Source of the DNA: Xiphydria camelus | Taxonomy: Eukaryota; Arthropoda; Insecta; Hymenoptera; Xiphydriidae | Length of the DNA stretch: 64,000 nucleotides | Reading direction: 5' to 3' | Assembly (NCBI GenBank): GCA_963678675.1 | Contig: OY783198.1 | Location: 8,882,012 to 8,946,011 of the forward strand | In this document: positions 43,618-55,058 of the stretch, one piece after another | Numbering within the stretch: position 1 is the stretch's first letter | Layout of the letters: each line of letters starts with the position of its first letter | Translations under genes and position numbers: made by a program | The notes under the pieces: generated by a model | Database searches by the model: none | Seen by the model: only the letters and a program-made list of their open reading frames with translations | What the model was told of the DNA's origin: nothing

Positions 43618-44420
43618 TACGATGAAAAGTAACGAGAGAAATGAGTAGTGAGCCTCGAAAGAGAAGAGTTGGAATTGAGAGAGAGGGGAGAGAATAATTT
43701 ATTTTCCGAAGTAATATACAATTTCTAAAAAAAATGCTTAGACGATTTTCAAACGTATAGATACTTCACACTTAATTAATTTTTTTTTATATCCGCTTTA
43801 TAGGGTTCAATTATCCTAATATCCCTCTCATCGTGTAGAGTGCCGAATAATACTTGCGATACAAAAGAAATCTAGACGTTTAGAATCACACTCTCGACCG
43901 ATTTTTCTTCCGAACACAATTCGCAACTGCCGCGCATTTACCTCCATTGAAAGAATCGACCGATCGATCCGGCCTCGCGAATAGAACGCGTAATCAAGCC
44001 GATCGGCTCACAACGATTGCGGCGAACGCACAATCGGCATACAGCTATTCCCGCTCGGATGCGTCGCTCGTTAGAAACATCTGCCGTCTCTAGGGTGGAA
44101 TTCTGGCGCGTGGCTGCGAACCAATCGGGCCGCCTTTATCCATTGTCCATCGGTCATTGTCTTCCGTCCTCCCGGAGGAAGTGTGCTCGGACAAAAAGAG
44201 ATGTCCCGATTTTAATCTTCGCCTCGCGGGTGCGCGCGTGCTTACACGTAGGCGATGTGCTTCCTTGAAGGAGAAAAAAGATACTCGTCAGAGAAACATT
44301 CATCGCGCTTTCGTCTTGCTTGTTTCTTTCAGCACCTAGTTGCGAGATTTTCAGATTTTCAAGAAAAATCAGGCGCGATGTATACGTTCGTCCTTCCCGC
44401 TTCGCTCCCTCTCCTAATCT
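43618..44420. other. Unique DNA, no gene
   Basis: AT-rich to 43900, then moderate. The 133-codon minus frame (44154-44555) crosses into the next element and lacks motifs. Confidence 0.4.
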
Positions 44421-44812
44421 CAGGGTGGCTATAGCCTGTGTAGAGACCTGGAAAGCCGGGAAATGTCGGGAAATTTGATTCATCCGGGAAAAGTCAGGAA
44501 ATGTCAGGGAATTTTTACTGGAAATTATAAAAATAAAGAAAAGCAAATTTCTCAAAATATTTCACCGTGGATGCATTTTACAATAGAGTTTGCGCTGCTA
44601 CTTCAGATATCTCCAGTAATAAAATGCACGTGTATATAATATCCCATCGTCTAGAATTAAGGTTGTTCCATCAATGTTACTTTCTTAGCGTATAAACGAT
44701 TTTGCAACCTCGTGTTCTGGTATTATAATTATTTACAGCTTTGTTGATTTGGTTACACAAAACTCCTGATGTGAACCAAAGTAGCAGGGAATACAGAATT
44801 TAGTCTGAAATA

Positions 44813-45072
44813 CACGGAGAGAAGAGTATATTAATCACTGATCACCGATATAGGTACTAAATAATAAGTAGATATGACATTTTGGAGAAAGTATTGCGCT
44901 CATTGCTTTACCGTATGACAACAGTTGACTCACATCTGGTATACTTCACTAAACGCATGTCAATAATTGTTGTCATACGGTAAAGCAATGAACGCAATAC
45001 TTTCGTCAAAATGTCAAATCTATTATCTAGCATACCAGTGATTAATAATATACCTACTCTCTTTTGTCCGTG
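44813..45072. mobile_element. Hairpin element F, copy 2, nested in EE
   Basis: Starts CACGGAGAGAAGAGTATATT after TA and ends CTCTTTTGTCCGTG. The arms pair through GACATTTTGGAGAAAGTATT and TTGCTTTACCGTATGACAAC, matching F1 at 16937. Confidence 0.85.
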
Positions 45073-45115
45073 CAGTCAGTGAAAAATCAGGCAATAGACA
45101 GGGAATTCTATAATA

Positions 45116-45686
45116 CAGTAGAACCTCGCACTAGAGGAAAGCTCGGGGGATATTTCCGCTAGTGCGAATTCATTAAAGCGTGAAGAAAAGCAGCAGGCGG
45201 TCGGACCCTCGGTGCCTCAACAGTGTCGTATCAACGAACTTGAGTAATCAAGTGTTTCCAAGTGTCATATTCTGTTATCCCTACATTGATGTTGTGATAT
45301 ACATTTTTTAACAATTAATAATTACCTATAAATAATTACCTATAAGTATAATTTCATAATACGCGGACTTCGATAAATTGAAATCCCGCATGATTTCATC
45401 TCGGGAAACACCACTTTTTTTCTTCGCGATAATGTCTTTCCTTATTTTATAAGTCGAACGATTTCTCCTTATCCTTCCCGACATCGTGTTCACACTTCAA
45501 AGTTTCAACGAAAACTGATTAAAATTTTCCTCCAACTGCTTGTCAGTAAGAAATACGGCACTGCTATAGAAAAGTGGAAATTATGGGACTCGATGGTCTA
45601 CCTAGGAAGGTCCGGAACGTGCCTTTCGACCGATACGCTTCATTACAGTCCACTAGTGCGAATTCCTCTAGTGCGAGGTTCTACTG
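45116..45686 (-). mobile_element. pogo/Tigger-like element, internally deleted
   Basis: TA flanks both sides (45114-45115, 45687-45688). Ends are CAGTAGAACCTCGCACTAGA and complement CAGTAGAACCTCGCACTAGA. A second inner pair CTAGTGCGAATTC lies at each end. CAGTAGAACCTCG-type ends with a TA target are typical of pogo/Tigger. At 571 bp it retains only the start of the transposase. Confidence 0.85.
45326..45484 (-). pseudogene. pogo/Tigger transposase, N-terminal helix-turn-helix fragment
   Basis: This is a 52-codon minus frame, ATG at 45484 and stop at 45326-45328. Residues 12-24 YKIRKDIIAKKKS, then GVSRDEI (25-31) and DFNLSKSAYYEI (34-45), have the shape of the first DNA-binding helix-turn-helix (Psq/CENP-B N-terminal type) of pogo-class transposases. 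In the full family this domain binds the element's own terminal repeats. A second DNA-binding domain and a DDE catalytic domain of several hundred residues should follow, and both are missing. The last residues (ILIGNYL) probably read into deleted sequence. It is a decayed or internally deleted transposon gene, not a host gene, and is unlikely to be active. It might still be an expressed end-binding peptide, but nothing shows that. Confidence 0.8.
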
Positions 45687-45713
45687 TATAATCAAATTTT
45701 TGTAGCCACCCTG

Positions 45714-46530
45714 TACTTTCCTCCTCGTCTCGCTTCCGCGGTTCATCGCGGACCCCGAGGGATACAGGCGCGACCCGGTCGAACGAGAACGTACCTACAT
45801 ACCTATATAGGTAAGGAAGGATCCGGGCGAACGGAAGGAGAGGAATCCCGACGAAAACCCGCGCGAACGAAGAAGGACGCGCCGCGCGTCCTCCCCTCCC
45901 TTTTAATGTTTTATTCGACGTCAGGGGGTTAACGACCACAGCCCTCGGCCACGCGGGAACGGAGGAAGGAAGGCGAGCCGGAAGAAATATATACGAGAGA
46001 ACGAAACGGCGGGAGTTGGTTCATTCCGGGTAAATGAGTGGATAGGCAACGGCTCCTCGGGGTTTTCGGGGGGTGTTAAGGTGAGGGAAGGCCAGCGTTG
46101 GACAGTAATAGGGGATGATCGCCTTGGTAACACCCGTAGTTAACGCAATGGATTGGGCAGAGGCTCGTTTCGCGTCCGGTCGACCCCCGAAGCTCTCGAT
46201 GACGACGGAGTTCGAGGGAAACGTCGATCATTGCGCCCGCGGCTCCGATGCCTGGCCCTTACTTTTGGCGGGCGATCTCGTCTCTCGGAAATGTGTACGA
46301 TTCGTTGTGGTGGATTGATAGATTTCTTGGCCTGATTCGCGAGCGCAGCGGTATAGTTCTTCGTCGGATGGGAAATGTTCGTTTAAAATTAGGAGTGTTA
46401 AATGAGCAAAGTTAAATTCGTGGAAATATGTGAAATTATATATTTTTTTCTAAATCTCCTATAGTACACCGAAATGTTGAAATCTCTATTGCTCGGCAAA
46501 TATGTCACCACTTGTTCGTTGCATGTATCT
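45714..46530. other. CpG-rich island, no supported gene
   Basis: CpG-rich 45720-46320, then AT-rich. An ATG-started 67-codon plus frame (46115-46318) is not low-complexity but matches nothing I know. The overlapping plus frame at 46153 argues for chance. Confidence 0.4.
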
Positions 46531-46789
46531 ACTGGGAAAACAGTTCATCGTTGGTTAATAAACGTAATTTCAAATATAGCGAAATAAATATTTCGTTAGG
46601 ACAAGAAAATGTACGTATGTTAATCATTAAAATATTTATTTTGTTGCCTCAACGGTTGATTTAAAAGATTTAATTATGCCAAATAAAACATTTTAATGGT
46701 TAATGAATATTTATTTGGTCCGATAAAATGTCTATTTTGCCATGTTCAAGCAAACATTTATTAACTATGAATAAAATGTTTTCTTGGTG
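46531..46789 (-). mobile_element. MITE family O, copy 2
   Basis: Left CTGGGAAAACAGTTCATCG and right GAATAAAATGTTTTCTTGGTG. ATATTTCGTTAGGACAAGAA and AATATTTATTTGGTCCGATA are in the inverted family order. Confidence 0.8.
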
Positions 46790-47732
46790 CGTAATATATG
46801 TGTTACTTATAATTTTCTATTTATATTGCAATTTCATTGTATAGTTACAGGAGGAAGAAAATTTAACTAAAGTGCAAGCTATTCTAAAGTCAAAAACGCG
46901 ATAAATTGTTGGGAACTTGAGGGAAATTGCACATGGCAAAGCAAAAAGAATTCGCAAAAAATTAATTAAATGAAATGACGATTATCGTCCCCGTTTTTTT
47001 CGTTTACTATTTCATTTCGCTCGAATTTTGTTGTTCTTATGAAGAATCTGCAGCGATCCAGGAAACACTAAGCCACTTTAATTCTCTCCTCGTCTATATC
47101 TTCTTCGTCGGCATCATTTTATCACAAAAGAACGATTCACCGAGATGAATTGAGACTTTTTTTTTATCAAATCAAATTTTTTCAGATTGCATTAGCGATG
47201 AAAATTCAGTCTTAGCTGAGAAAGATTCGCATCTTGGAGGAAAAAACTCGAAAAGGTTCATCCTGTTCGAAGCAAGCTTTTCTCCGTCTCACTGGAAAAG
47301 CAAACTTCGACAGGATGAAATTTAATTTCTTCCGATTCAATTAGCGATAAAATTGTAGTCTTCGTCGACAAGTGCTCCGCGTGGTCAAAAGAGGAAATCG
47401 CAGAAGTTTATACTTATCCGCGCTAAACGAAGTTTTTCTTCATCAACGTTTTTCTATTGGAGAGTTAATATTAATCGAAGTCAAGCCTATAATTTTCGTT
47501 CGAATGAATTATTAGCGACGTAAGAGGCCCGTTCGATTCGATCGAAAATTCATGTCCTTTACACAGTTTTTTAATGAAAGAAAAAGATGCAAAGATTAGT
47601 AGGGTTTAATGCTATATAACTTTTTTTTGTATGGAGATAAAAGCAATCAGCAATACCACTTCGATCTTCGTTAAAAAGAAAGTATTCCGCAAATACAGTC
47701 ATTTTCTGATAAAAGTCAACTGTTAAATTATA
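46790..47732. other. AT-rich unique DNA, no feature seen
   Basis: No element ends, palindromes or credible frames recognised. GAAG/CTTC-rich words occur near 47215-47470. Confidence 0.4.
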
Positions 47733-47954
47733 TACTGAGAAAAAAATTTGCTTGATCGAAATAAATGAGTTCTTGAATAGTCCTAAAAGCATGTTCATTT
47801 GAATGAATATATATCGATTTGATCCAAATAATATTCAATTCAACCAATAATATTTATATACGTCCAATATCAATATTCATTCTGATCGAATAAATGTGCT
47901 CTTAGGGCTATTCAAAAACAAGTTTAGTTGACTCAAGTAAATTTTGTCTCAGTC
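47733..47954. mobile_element. MITE family N, copy 2
   Basis: TA flanks both sides (47731-47732, 47955-47956). Start TACTGAGAAAAAAATTTGC, end AAATTTTGTCTCAGTC. GAGTTCTTGAATAGTCCTAA, CTGATCGAATAAATGTGCTC and TTAGGGCTATTCAA match N1. Confidence 0.85.
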
Positions 47955-48381
47955 TACATAGCTGCATTCTTATATGAACCTTTCTTCATCGTATAAGCGC
48001 TTCTTCCTTCTCTTTTAAAACTCATTAAAGTATCTAATAGTAAACGAGTCGATAAACATGAAATTTGAGATGAAAGAACATCAAAGGTACCTATATAAGG
48101 TATAACTTAAGAAATGCTTTCCAAAGATCGATACTCCCACAATCGCCTGCACACAGTAGGTACACATTAAACAATACAGCCTTAAGCTCCACCCCAAAGA
48201 AACCTCATAAAAGTTCTCGTATACCTCGCAGGCCTTACCGCGGCAAAATTCTATCAACGATCTTCCAGTCAACGATATTGCGGGGATTCGAAAATTCATC
48301 ATACCCGTGTCGTATAGGTATTTCTCCACTAAAAAAAATATTCAAAGCACGCAGCAATATTTCTGGCTACAATTGCAACCA
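47955..48381. other. AT-rich unique DNA, no feature seen
   Basis: The 82-codon minus frame at 48081-48329 is unrecognised. Confidence 0.4.
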
Positions 48382-48614
48382 CACCGAGAGAATAGTTTAT
48401 TTGTAGTGAATAAATGTTTGTTTCAATATGGCGAAATAAACATTTTGTTGGACCAAACAAATATTCATGAAGTATAACGATATTTATTTGGCGCAACTGA
48501 ATCCTTTGAGGCCCTCGTTTGAATGAAATAAATATTTTAATAATTAATATATTTATTTATTTCGCCGTATTTGAAATTACATTTATGAACTATTAATGAA
48601 TTGTTTTTTCGGTG
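48382..48614 (+). mobile_element. MITE family O, copy 3
   Basis: Starts CACCGAGAGAATAGTTTATT after CA and ends AATTGTTTTTTCGGTG before TA. AATATGGCGAAATAAACATT, CTTTGAGGCCCTCGTTTGAA and TTTCGCCGTATTTGAAATTA are present. Confidence 0.9.
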
Positions 48615-48673
48615 TAAGGTGAAATTTGTCTCTGTAGTAACGTCTGCAGTAGTGACCAAGCAGGCAAATTGTA

Positions 48674-48936
48674 CACTGAGAAAAATAACTTGTCAATTTA
48701 ATCAAAATTCTTGAGACGATGACCAAACCGTTTGGTGAAATATGGATTCTCCATCTATTTGGTTAAACTGACAAATTTTTGTTAAGATTAACTAAACGTT
48801 TGGTTGGAATAATTAAACACATTTGGTTAGAATATCTTGATATTTGGTCCAACTGACCAGTATTTTAGTTAGAATAACTAGACGCGTCAAACTAAAGATG
48901 CATTTTGTCATTTTAATCTAATCATTTTTCTCAGTG
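48674..48936 (+). mobile_element. MITE family A, copy 9, full length
   Basis: TA flanks both sides (48672-48673, 48937-48938). Ends are CACTGAGAAAAATAACTTG and AATCATTTTTCTCAGTG. ATGACCAAACCGTTTGGTGA, TGGATTCTCCATCTATTTGG and ACTAGACGCGTCAAACTA are present. Confidence 0.92.
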
Positions 48937-49644
48937 TAACAGACAAAGAATGTGTATAGACATACTAAAGTTTGTTTCATCCGCTGGTATCGATAATTGA
49001 GAATGAGGCGAGAGCGTACAAGTTATGAGAGAGCGTGTTTGATAGCGAGAGCGCGAGTATTTTTGAGAAGAGAGAGAGTGAGTGAGCGAGAACGCGCGAG
49101 GCACTTCGCGTATGCACTTCCTTGGCTACACTTAGTCTGCGTAGAACCAACTGCGATCTCACGAGGCACTTCTGCGGCAGTGATGCACTGGAAAACTGGA
49201 AGAAAGCGGCGAGGGAGCAATGAAAGCCGCGAGAACACTTTAAGAATATTTAATACAGAAGTGAAGTATACACGACTCGACGAAGGACTTCGATAGACTG
49301 AACTGATGTGCCGGCGACCGATCTAGGCGCTCCGTCCGAGAGCGTACCAACAAAAAAAGTAAACAAGGCTCGGACAGAGTACCGAGAGACTCGTCCTAAC
49401 TTCGTTTCTATAAATCAGGAATATTCTTGCTCGAACAGAATGCAATCCAATAAATTCTACTGTCTAATTTTCAAAAAGTAGGTATTATAGAATATTCATG
49501 TTCGCGAGTCTTTTCAGTTGCTACAACGTATAGTCCATTTTGCTTCTCATATTTTTATCCGAAAAGTTGCTTACAAACAATGCATCTATTTTCAAAATAT
49601 CTGTTATCAACAACCAGTGAACGAGCTACCTGTGCTATCTGGGT
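48937..49644. other. Unique DNA with GAGA patch, no gene
   Basis: GAGAGAGTGAGTGAGCGAGA lies at 49068-49090. Frames of 61-99 codons overlap on both strands without motifs. Confidence 0.4.
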
Positions 49645-49793
49645 ATTTGGCACAATTAAATCCTCCGAGGCAACTGTTTGAATGAAATAAACATTTTAAT
49701 AACTAACATATATTTTCTTGTCCTAATGATATAATTATTCCGTCGTACTTGAAATTACATTTATTTATGACTGTTAATAAACTGCTTTCGGTG
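49645..49793 (+). mobile_element. MITE family O, copy 4, left half missing
   Basis: Begins inside the family at ATTTGGCACAATTAAATCC. CGAGGCAACTGTTTGAATGA and GTTAATAAACTGCTTTCGGTG end at TA. Confidence 0.85.
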
Positions 49794-49834
49794 TATTATC
49801 GAATGATTAGCTACAGCGATATTTTCTGTCAGTA

Positions 49835-50528
49835 CACTGAGAAAAATTTTGGTTGAAGGATTCACAATCAGTTGGTTTCAATTTCTCGAAATAAATAATA
49901 TATTTATTTGAATGAAGAAAATTGTATTTAATTCGTAACTCGTTTGTTCACAGCAAATATAAGCATAATCGATGTGAGTAAGTATTAATCATAGTAAGAA
50001 ATATTTAATTGTTTCAACTGCATAAAAATAGTAATATATTGCGGATTAACCCTTTCGGGATGGCTCTATATTTGGTAGACTTACTAGGTGGACGGCGTAT
50101 TTTTACTTGCCGGATGGACGAATGTCATATATATCGGTCATTTATAAATAGCTATGAAAATAAACAATTTCGAGGTAAAAACTCAAAACATTTATCTAGT
50201 TTACACTAAATAATAAAGGTAAGGTAAGCAATTTTTAATATGTGGCTGATGTATCTGACGGTAGTCCTTAGAGCATGTTGCCTATAGTGTCATATATATC
50301 GGTCAGCCGTCTGTGTAGCAAATCATTATATGGCAGATATATAGGTCAACCGCGTCCCGAAAGGGTTAAGTACATAAAGTCGTAGCAACTAAATATCTAC
50401 CTACTTAGAGTGATTAAGCATATATCGATGCGAATAAATGGGTATTGAATTGAACACAAAAAAAATATTTCATTGCTCGAAATAATTCAAATCAACTAAA
50501 TCGATTCAATCAATTTTTTTTCTCAGTG
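49835..50528. mobile_element. N-like element containing a piggyBac-like MITE
   Basis: Starts CACTGAGAAAAATTTTGG after TA and ends AATCAATTTTTTTTCTCAGTG, then TGTA. ATCGATGTGAGTAAGTATTA and its complement around ATATCGATGCGAATAAATGG suggest paired arms. A TTAA-flanked element splits it. Confidence 0.75.
50050..50365. mobile_element. piggyBac-like MITE nested in the N-like element
   Basis: TTAA flanks both sides (50046-50049, 50366-50369). Ends are CCCTTTCGGGATGG and complement CCCTTTCGGGACGC. TGTCATATATATCGGTCA occurs twice (50131, 50289) as subterminal direct repeats. No transposase. Confidence 0.88.
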
Positions 50529-52067
50529 TGTACAGTATCTAATAATATTCGCTGCGATTCGAAGTATCGCTGCACCTCCTAAATATACTTCAGTATCGAG
50601 AAAGCCGCAGGCCGAAAAATAACGATCGCTCGGAAGCAGAGCCCGCGCGCGCCCGATCCGCGAGCCCGGTTCCTCCGCTCCGCGGCACGTCCCGGATACA
50701 GAAGGAATTATCCCGAGGTTCGGAAATCGGCGCTCTCGCACGCCCCGCGCCCGTCTCGCATTTTCCAAATTTAGAGGCTGCCGCCGCCGCGCACCCGGCG
50801 GTCCCGTTCGCCGAGAGGGGCGCGCGGGGCAGCTCTCTCTCTCTGGCCCAAATTTTAAATGCCCTGAGAGCCGAGAGAGTGGGAAAGAGAAAGAGCGACA
50901 ACCCCACGTGCGTCCGAGCGCGCGCGAGTAATACCTAGCTTTTTGCCCCTCGATGATTTTTCTCGCGCTCCGATTGGCCGCGCGAACGAACGAGGCACGC
51001 GCCTCCTTCCGGTTACTGACCGCCGCCGCGGAGGAAATCGACGTCCCTCTTCCACCGATCGGGCGGGCGCGCGCGCGTCCTTCTCGCCGCTTTTCGTGCT
51101 CTCCTTCGTCTCCTCCCCCCTCCACCGCTCCTCCGCGCGCATCGCGGAGAGGGATCAAAGGTGTTCTCTCCTAACGTGTGACATCTGGAGGCTACACTCC
51201 GTGCCGCGTAACTGCGCGCCTACGGGAACGCAACCGCGTGGCCGCGGAGAGTCCTCGCCGTCGCGCGGGATACGCGCAGGACGCAGATGCGAAGGAAGTT
51301 ACGAGGTGAATTATTGCCCCCGCGGGATCTGCCATTTGGCTCCTTTCGAATTTACGGCCCCGAGGATATATCTCGTCACGCCTTATCCTTCGCGCGCGAT
51401 ACCGCCTTTAAGAAACTTCGAGGAGAAGAGGAGAGGGAAATGGAGAGCGCGAGAGAAAGTGGGCTTCCCTCTTCCGCCGTCGTAGGATAAAAGAGAGGGA
51501 CGAGGAGGGAATAGAAACGTAAGGTGTGTGCGGAGTACGCGTACGCGGGCGTCGATCGATCGGCGATTTAACGAAGAGACTCCGGCGGCGGAAGGACGGA
51601 ACGGTTTCCGGCTCACGCTCGACTTCTCTCATCGAGAGGACGGGGTATCCGCGTTGAGGCTCTTCCCGAGATGTATAGGAACCTGCGTTTTTATCGTCGG
51701 GTCTCTCAAATCCTTCTTCTTGTAACTCGTTATAAGTAGGTACGTACTGCCGCGTCCTCGGGAAAAACACGGTTATCTCCGGCAGCGCGTAAGATTCATA
51801 TTCGCGCCGGAGTCGGGTACGTAAATATGTGCCTTTTTTTTACGCGAAATTGGAGTTACGCAGTGTTCTTTATAAGCGAGGCAGTGCAGATATGAAGGTG
51901 TAATATTATAACGTATCGTGCCGGGTACTTTGCAGAAACAAATGAAGCGCAATAATGTAGTCTTGCACATAGAATATTATTCTTCGTGAAAATAACTCTC
52001 TTCTTGCGAATTCCGAACATAAATTATTACACTTCACGATTCGATGGAGAGAGAGAGAGATACAGAC
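50529..52067. other. CpG-rich island, no supported gene
   Basis: Very CpG-rich 50620-51640. Frames to 211 codons occur on both strands, are Arg/Ser/Pro/Ala-rich, and overlap one another, so I call none. Candidate promoter or untranslated-exon region. Confidence 0.45.
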
Positions 52068-52282
52068 GTCGAGAGGGCAGTTTATTTATAGTTGATAAAC
52101 GTATTCTTCATTGTGGCGAAAGAAATGGTTCGTTCGGTCAAATAAATATGTTAATTATTAGAAGGCTTATTTTATTCGGACAGAAAAGAGTGATAATTAA
52201 TGAATTATTTGCTTGGTCTAATGAAATATTTCTTTCATCATGATCGAATGTATGTTTATTAACTATAAATAAACTCCCAGTG
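52068..52282 (-). mobile_element. MITE family O, copy 5
   Basis: Left CGTCGAGAGGGCAGTTTATT, right AAATAAACTCCCAGTG. ATTGTGGCGAAAGAAATG and TTGCTTGGTCTAATGAAATA are present. Ends have drifted. Confidence 0.75.
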
Positions 52283-52573
52283 CACTTATGAAATGTATAC
52301 TTAAATTGTAATATTTTTTACTTGGCTTCTGTTCAAAACGAGTCCATAGAAATTTTTACAAAATTCAATATAATTAGATTTTCTACAACGAGTACCACGA
52401 TTACGGGTTACTAGAAAAACGACTATGTTAAGCACGACATTTTGCATCTCAAAATTTCTTGACCTTATTTAAAATCAGCGACCTCCCGTAACACCCGCGG
52501 AAATCGAATCGCTACGAGAAATTGGAAACGAAAACGATAAGCCCTCGAATGCAATCTTTCGTCAACAAGTCTG
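52283..52573. other. AT-rich unique DNA, no feature seen
   Basis: No repeat or frame recognised. Confidence 0.4.
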
Positions 52574-52740
52574 CATCGAGAAAATAATTTATTTATTGTT
52601 AATAAATATAATTTAAAATACGGTGAAATGAATATTTCGTCGGGATAAAAAATACATGTTAATTATTTCAATGTTTATTTTAATTCAAACGGTTGCCTCG
52701 AAAGATCTAATTGTGCCAAATAAGCATTGTAATAGTTAAC
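52574..52740 (-). mobile_element. MITE family O, copy 6, left part only
   Basis: Starts CATCGAGAAAATAATTTATT after TG. It runs to AGCATTGTAATAGTTAA, where a piggyBac-like end begins. Confidence 0.8.
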
Positions 52741-52912
52741 CCTCGTTGATCACCGCGGGTTCACTTGACCCAGGCTTCGTAATTACATTTGCTACAATTA
52801 TTACAATCATATTTTTTGCTGCCATAGATAATACTTTAGTCATGACAGTACAAAGTTCTCGGCAAAAACAAGTTTGGCTAAGACTGTAAAATAATTTTTT
52901 TCTGTGCGAAGA
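52741..52912. mobile_element. Remnants of a piggyBac-like end and element Q
   Basis: After TTAA: CCCTCGTTGATCACCGCGGG, TTCACTTGACCCAGGCTTC, the same family as 35950. From 52817, TGCTGCCATAGATAATACTT and AGACTGTAAAATAATTTTTT match the right arm of Q at 40390-40474. Confidence 0.55.
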
Positions 52913-53139
52913 GTTATAAGAAATGTAATTTCAAATACGGCGTAATAAGTATTTCGTCTGGACAAAAGGACATATTAATTATTGCAATATTTATTTAATT
53001 CAAATGATTGCCTTGAAGGATTTTATTGTACCAAATAAATATCGTAATAGTTAACGATATTTATTTGGTCCAATAAAATATTCATTTCACCATGTTCGAA
53101 CAAACATTTATCAACTACAAATAAACTGCTTTCTCGGTG
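52913..53139 (-). mobile_element. MITE family O, copy 7
   Basis: Enters the family at GTTATAAGAAATGTAATTTC, lacking about 20 bp of left end. It runs through GTAATAGTTAACGATATTTA to AACTGCTTTCTCGGTG, then TG. Confidence 0.85.
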
Positions 53140-54765
53140 TGAAAGCAAGGCATCCCCGAGGATTAGATTTGACCGTACACGGTATATACACATACGTGTA
53201 TACGCGTATCCCCACACTGCAGCGGCCGACAAACAGCTCTGGCGATAATCGACGTCGATACGGGAAGGAGGGGGAGGAGGACGACTCGAAAGGGAGAGGC
53301 GACCCTTAACACGAACGATCTTTAGAGCTTCCCCTTTCCTCTCTCGCTCTCCCGCCCGCCGACTCTCTCTCGATACCTGACGGCGCGCCGTTCCTCGCCT
53401 CCCTTCCGGATATACGCGCGCGAACTCGGCTTCGCGCCGCTCGCCTCGAAGAAAAAATGCGTGCGAGAGCCACACGACGCGAACCGCGCGAAGAGGTGTC
53501 CTTTGTCATTTGGCATCCAGCGCGTCCCACGGGACGTGAATGCAAGGTCCCGCATTGTCGTCGGGACCGGCTCCGAAGGTCGAGCGAACGCAACGCTACG
53601 GCTCGGACGATTTATGGAAGACCCTCTCCGCGCGCGGCCTCAATATCTCGTTTTCTTCTCTCGCTCTTCTCTCGTTCGGCTACACCAACCGAGGCAAGTC
53701 GATTCTCCAAAATCGCACAGTCTCCTCTCGGATCGTTTTCCCTCAGGTACCACTAGCGGCACGCTTTCACAGCGCGCACAGTTCGTACGCACACGCGCCT
53801 CTGGGTGTGTACGATATATACCTACCCACCCCCCGTATCTCTGCCTACCCATCGCCTGTATACAGGGGTACCTACGCACGAGGGACGCGCGTACACAGTG
53901 AGCGCGTCTCGCTCTATCGAATCTCTCGCGCTTAACGATACGCACACCGAGACGAGCGCTGCACGTTCGACCCGCGCGCGTACAGTACGCGAAACCCTCC
54001 CCACATGCGCGAAGAGCGACGAAGAGAGAAGAGTTTCGACGTGAAGCGTTCAGGAGAGGAGAGTTAAGACGAACGCGGTGTAAACCGTACCCGCCTGCCG
54101 GTCCTGATTGGGCAGCGCTCCGCTATGTTGCAAAATATGCGTGCGTGCCTGCCTGGCTGGCTGGCTGTCGCCGCGCGCGCGAGCGCCAGGCGTCCGTGTG
54201 CGTGTCCCGCTCTTGAACGCTCCGTCTCCGTCTACGCACTCGACTCAACGCACCGGGAGTCTGCGATCAATGCGTGGCACTGCCACGGTCGTCATGGCAA
54301 CGGTGCGCGCCACGCACCGAAGCCTAGCGAAGCGAACGAGATAGAGAGAGAGAGAGGAGAGAGAGAGAGAACGGGGGAAAGAGAGATCCTCTCTTTCTCT
54401 CCCGCCGCGTTGTACCGTCGTCCTTCACGTACTACGCACTTACGCACGTACGTGCGCACGCACGCAGCACCGAGCCGAGCCGAAGCGAGTCGAGTCGACG
54501 ACGACTCGGCAGCGGCTGCGGTACCGACCGATCGACCGGCCCTCGACGAAAGCGAACGCCGAAAGCGCGCGACCGATCGATGCCCCCCTGCAAAACCTCT
54601 ACGCACAACACCGGAGCACGTGGTGGCGCGGCTACGCCGCCGTGCATGCGTGGGCGGCGCACGGAGCTTGTAAACAGGGTTGCGCGGTGCTGCGTTGCTG
54701 TCGCGCTCCGGCCTCGCGCGCGTACCCCGCGCGACTCGATGCGCGGAACCGTGAGCGGCGCGATA
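53140..54765. other. Large CpG-rich island, no supported gene
   Basis: CpG-rich throughout, with GA tract 54336-54372 and a 12-bp palindrome GCACGTACGTGC near 54440. Frames to 182 codons on both strands are Arg/Ser/Ala-rich and mutually overlapping. Confidence 0.45.
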
Positions 54766-55058
54766 CCGTAGAACGGGGTAGATAGAAACTTAAGGGTCAC
54801 AATAGAAACAAAAACTCTGAACGTAATTCGATAAATCCTCTAGAGCATCAATTTGAATTTGGCGGTCTTCGGTAGACGAGATGTTCCTCATTGATAGGTT
54901 CGTAATACATGACCAGCGACATTTTGCGGTTCAGGTTGTCAATTCTGCTGTAATATGGCCGATATCCACCAGCTGGTAAAAGGCGAGAAATTAAAGTAGC
55001 GCAAAACTTTATATTTTTTGGTGTGAAAAAGACAGGTAAGTTGATTCAGTTTCTAAAA

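Larger units (their letters stand above)
44421..45713. mobile_element. Composite element EE with CAGGGTGGCTA ends
   Basis: Ends are CAGGGTGGCTATAGCC (44421) and complement CAGGGTGGCTACAAA (45713). GACCTGGAAAGCCGGGAAAT and AGTCAGGAAATGTCAGGGAA lie just inside, the same word set as 5366-6016. F2 and a pogo-like element sit inside. It is perhaps hAT-like by its end, but no 8-bp duplication is seen. Confidence 0.55.

Noticed and set aside
46115..46318. ATG-started 67-codon plus frame
   Set aside because: Composition is protein-like, but it is short, lies in a CpG island, overlaps another open plus frame and matches no family I can name.
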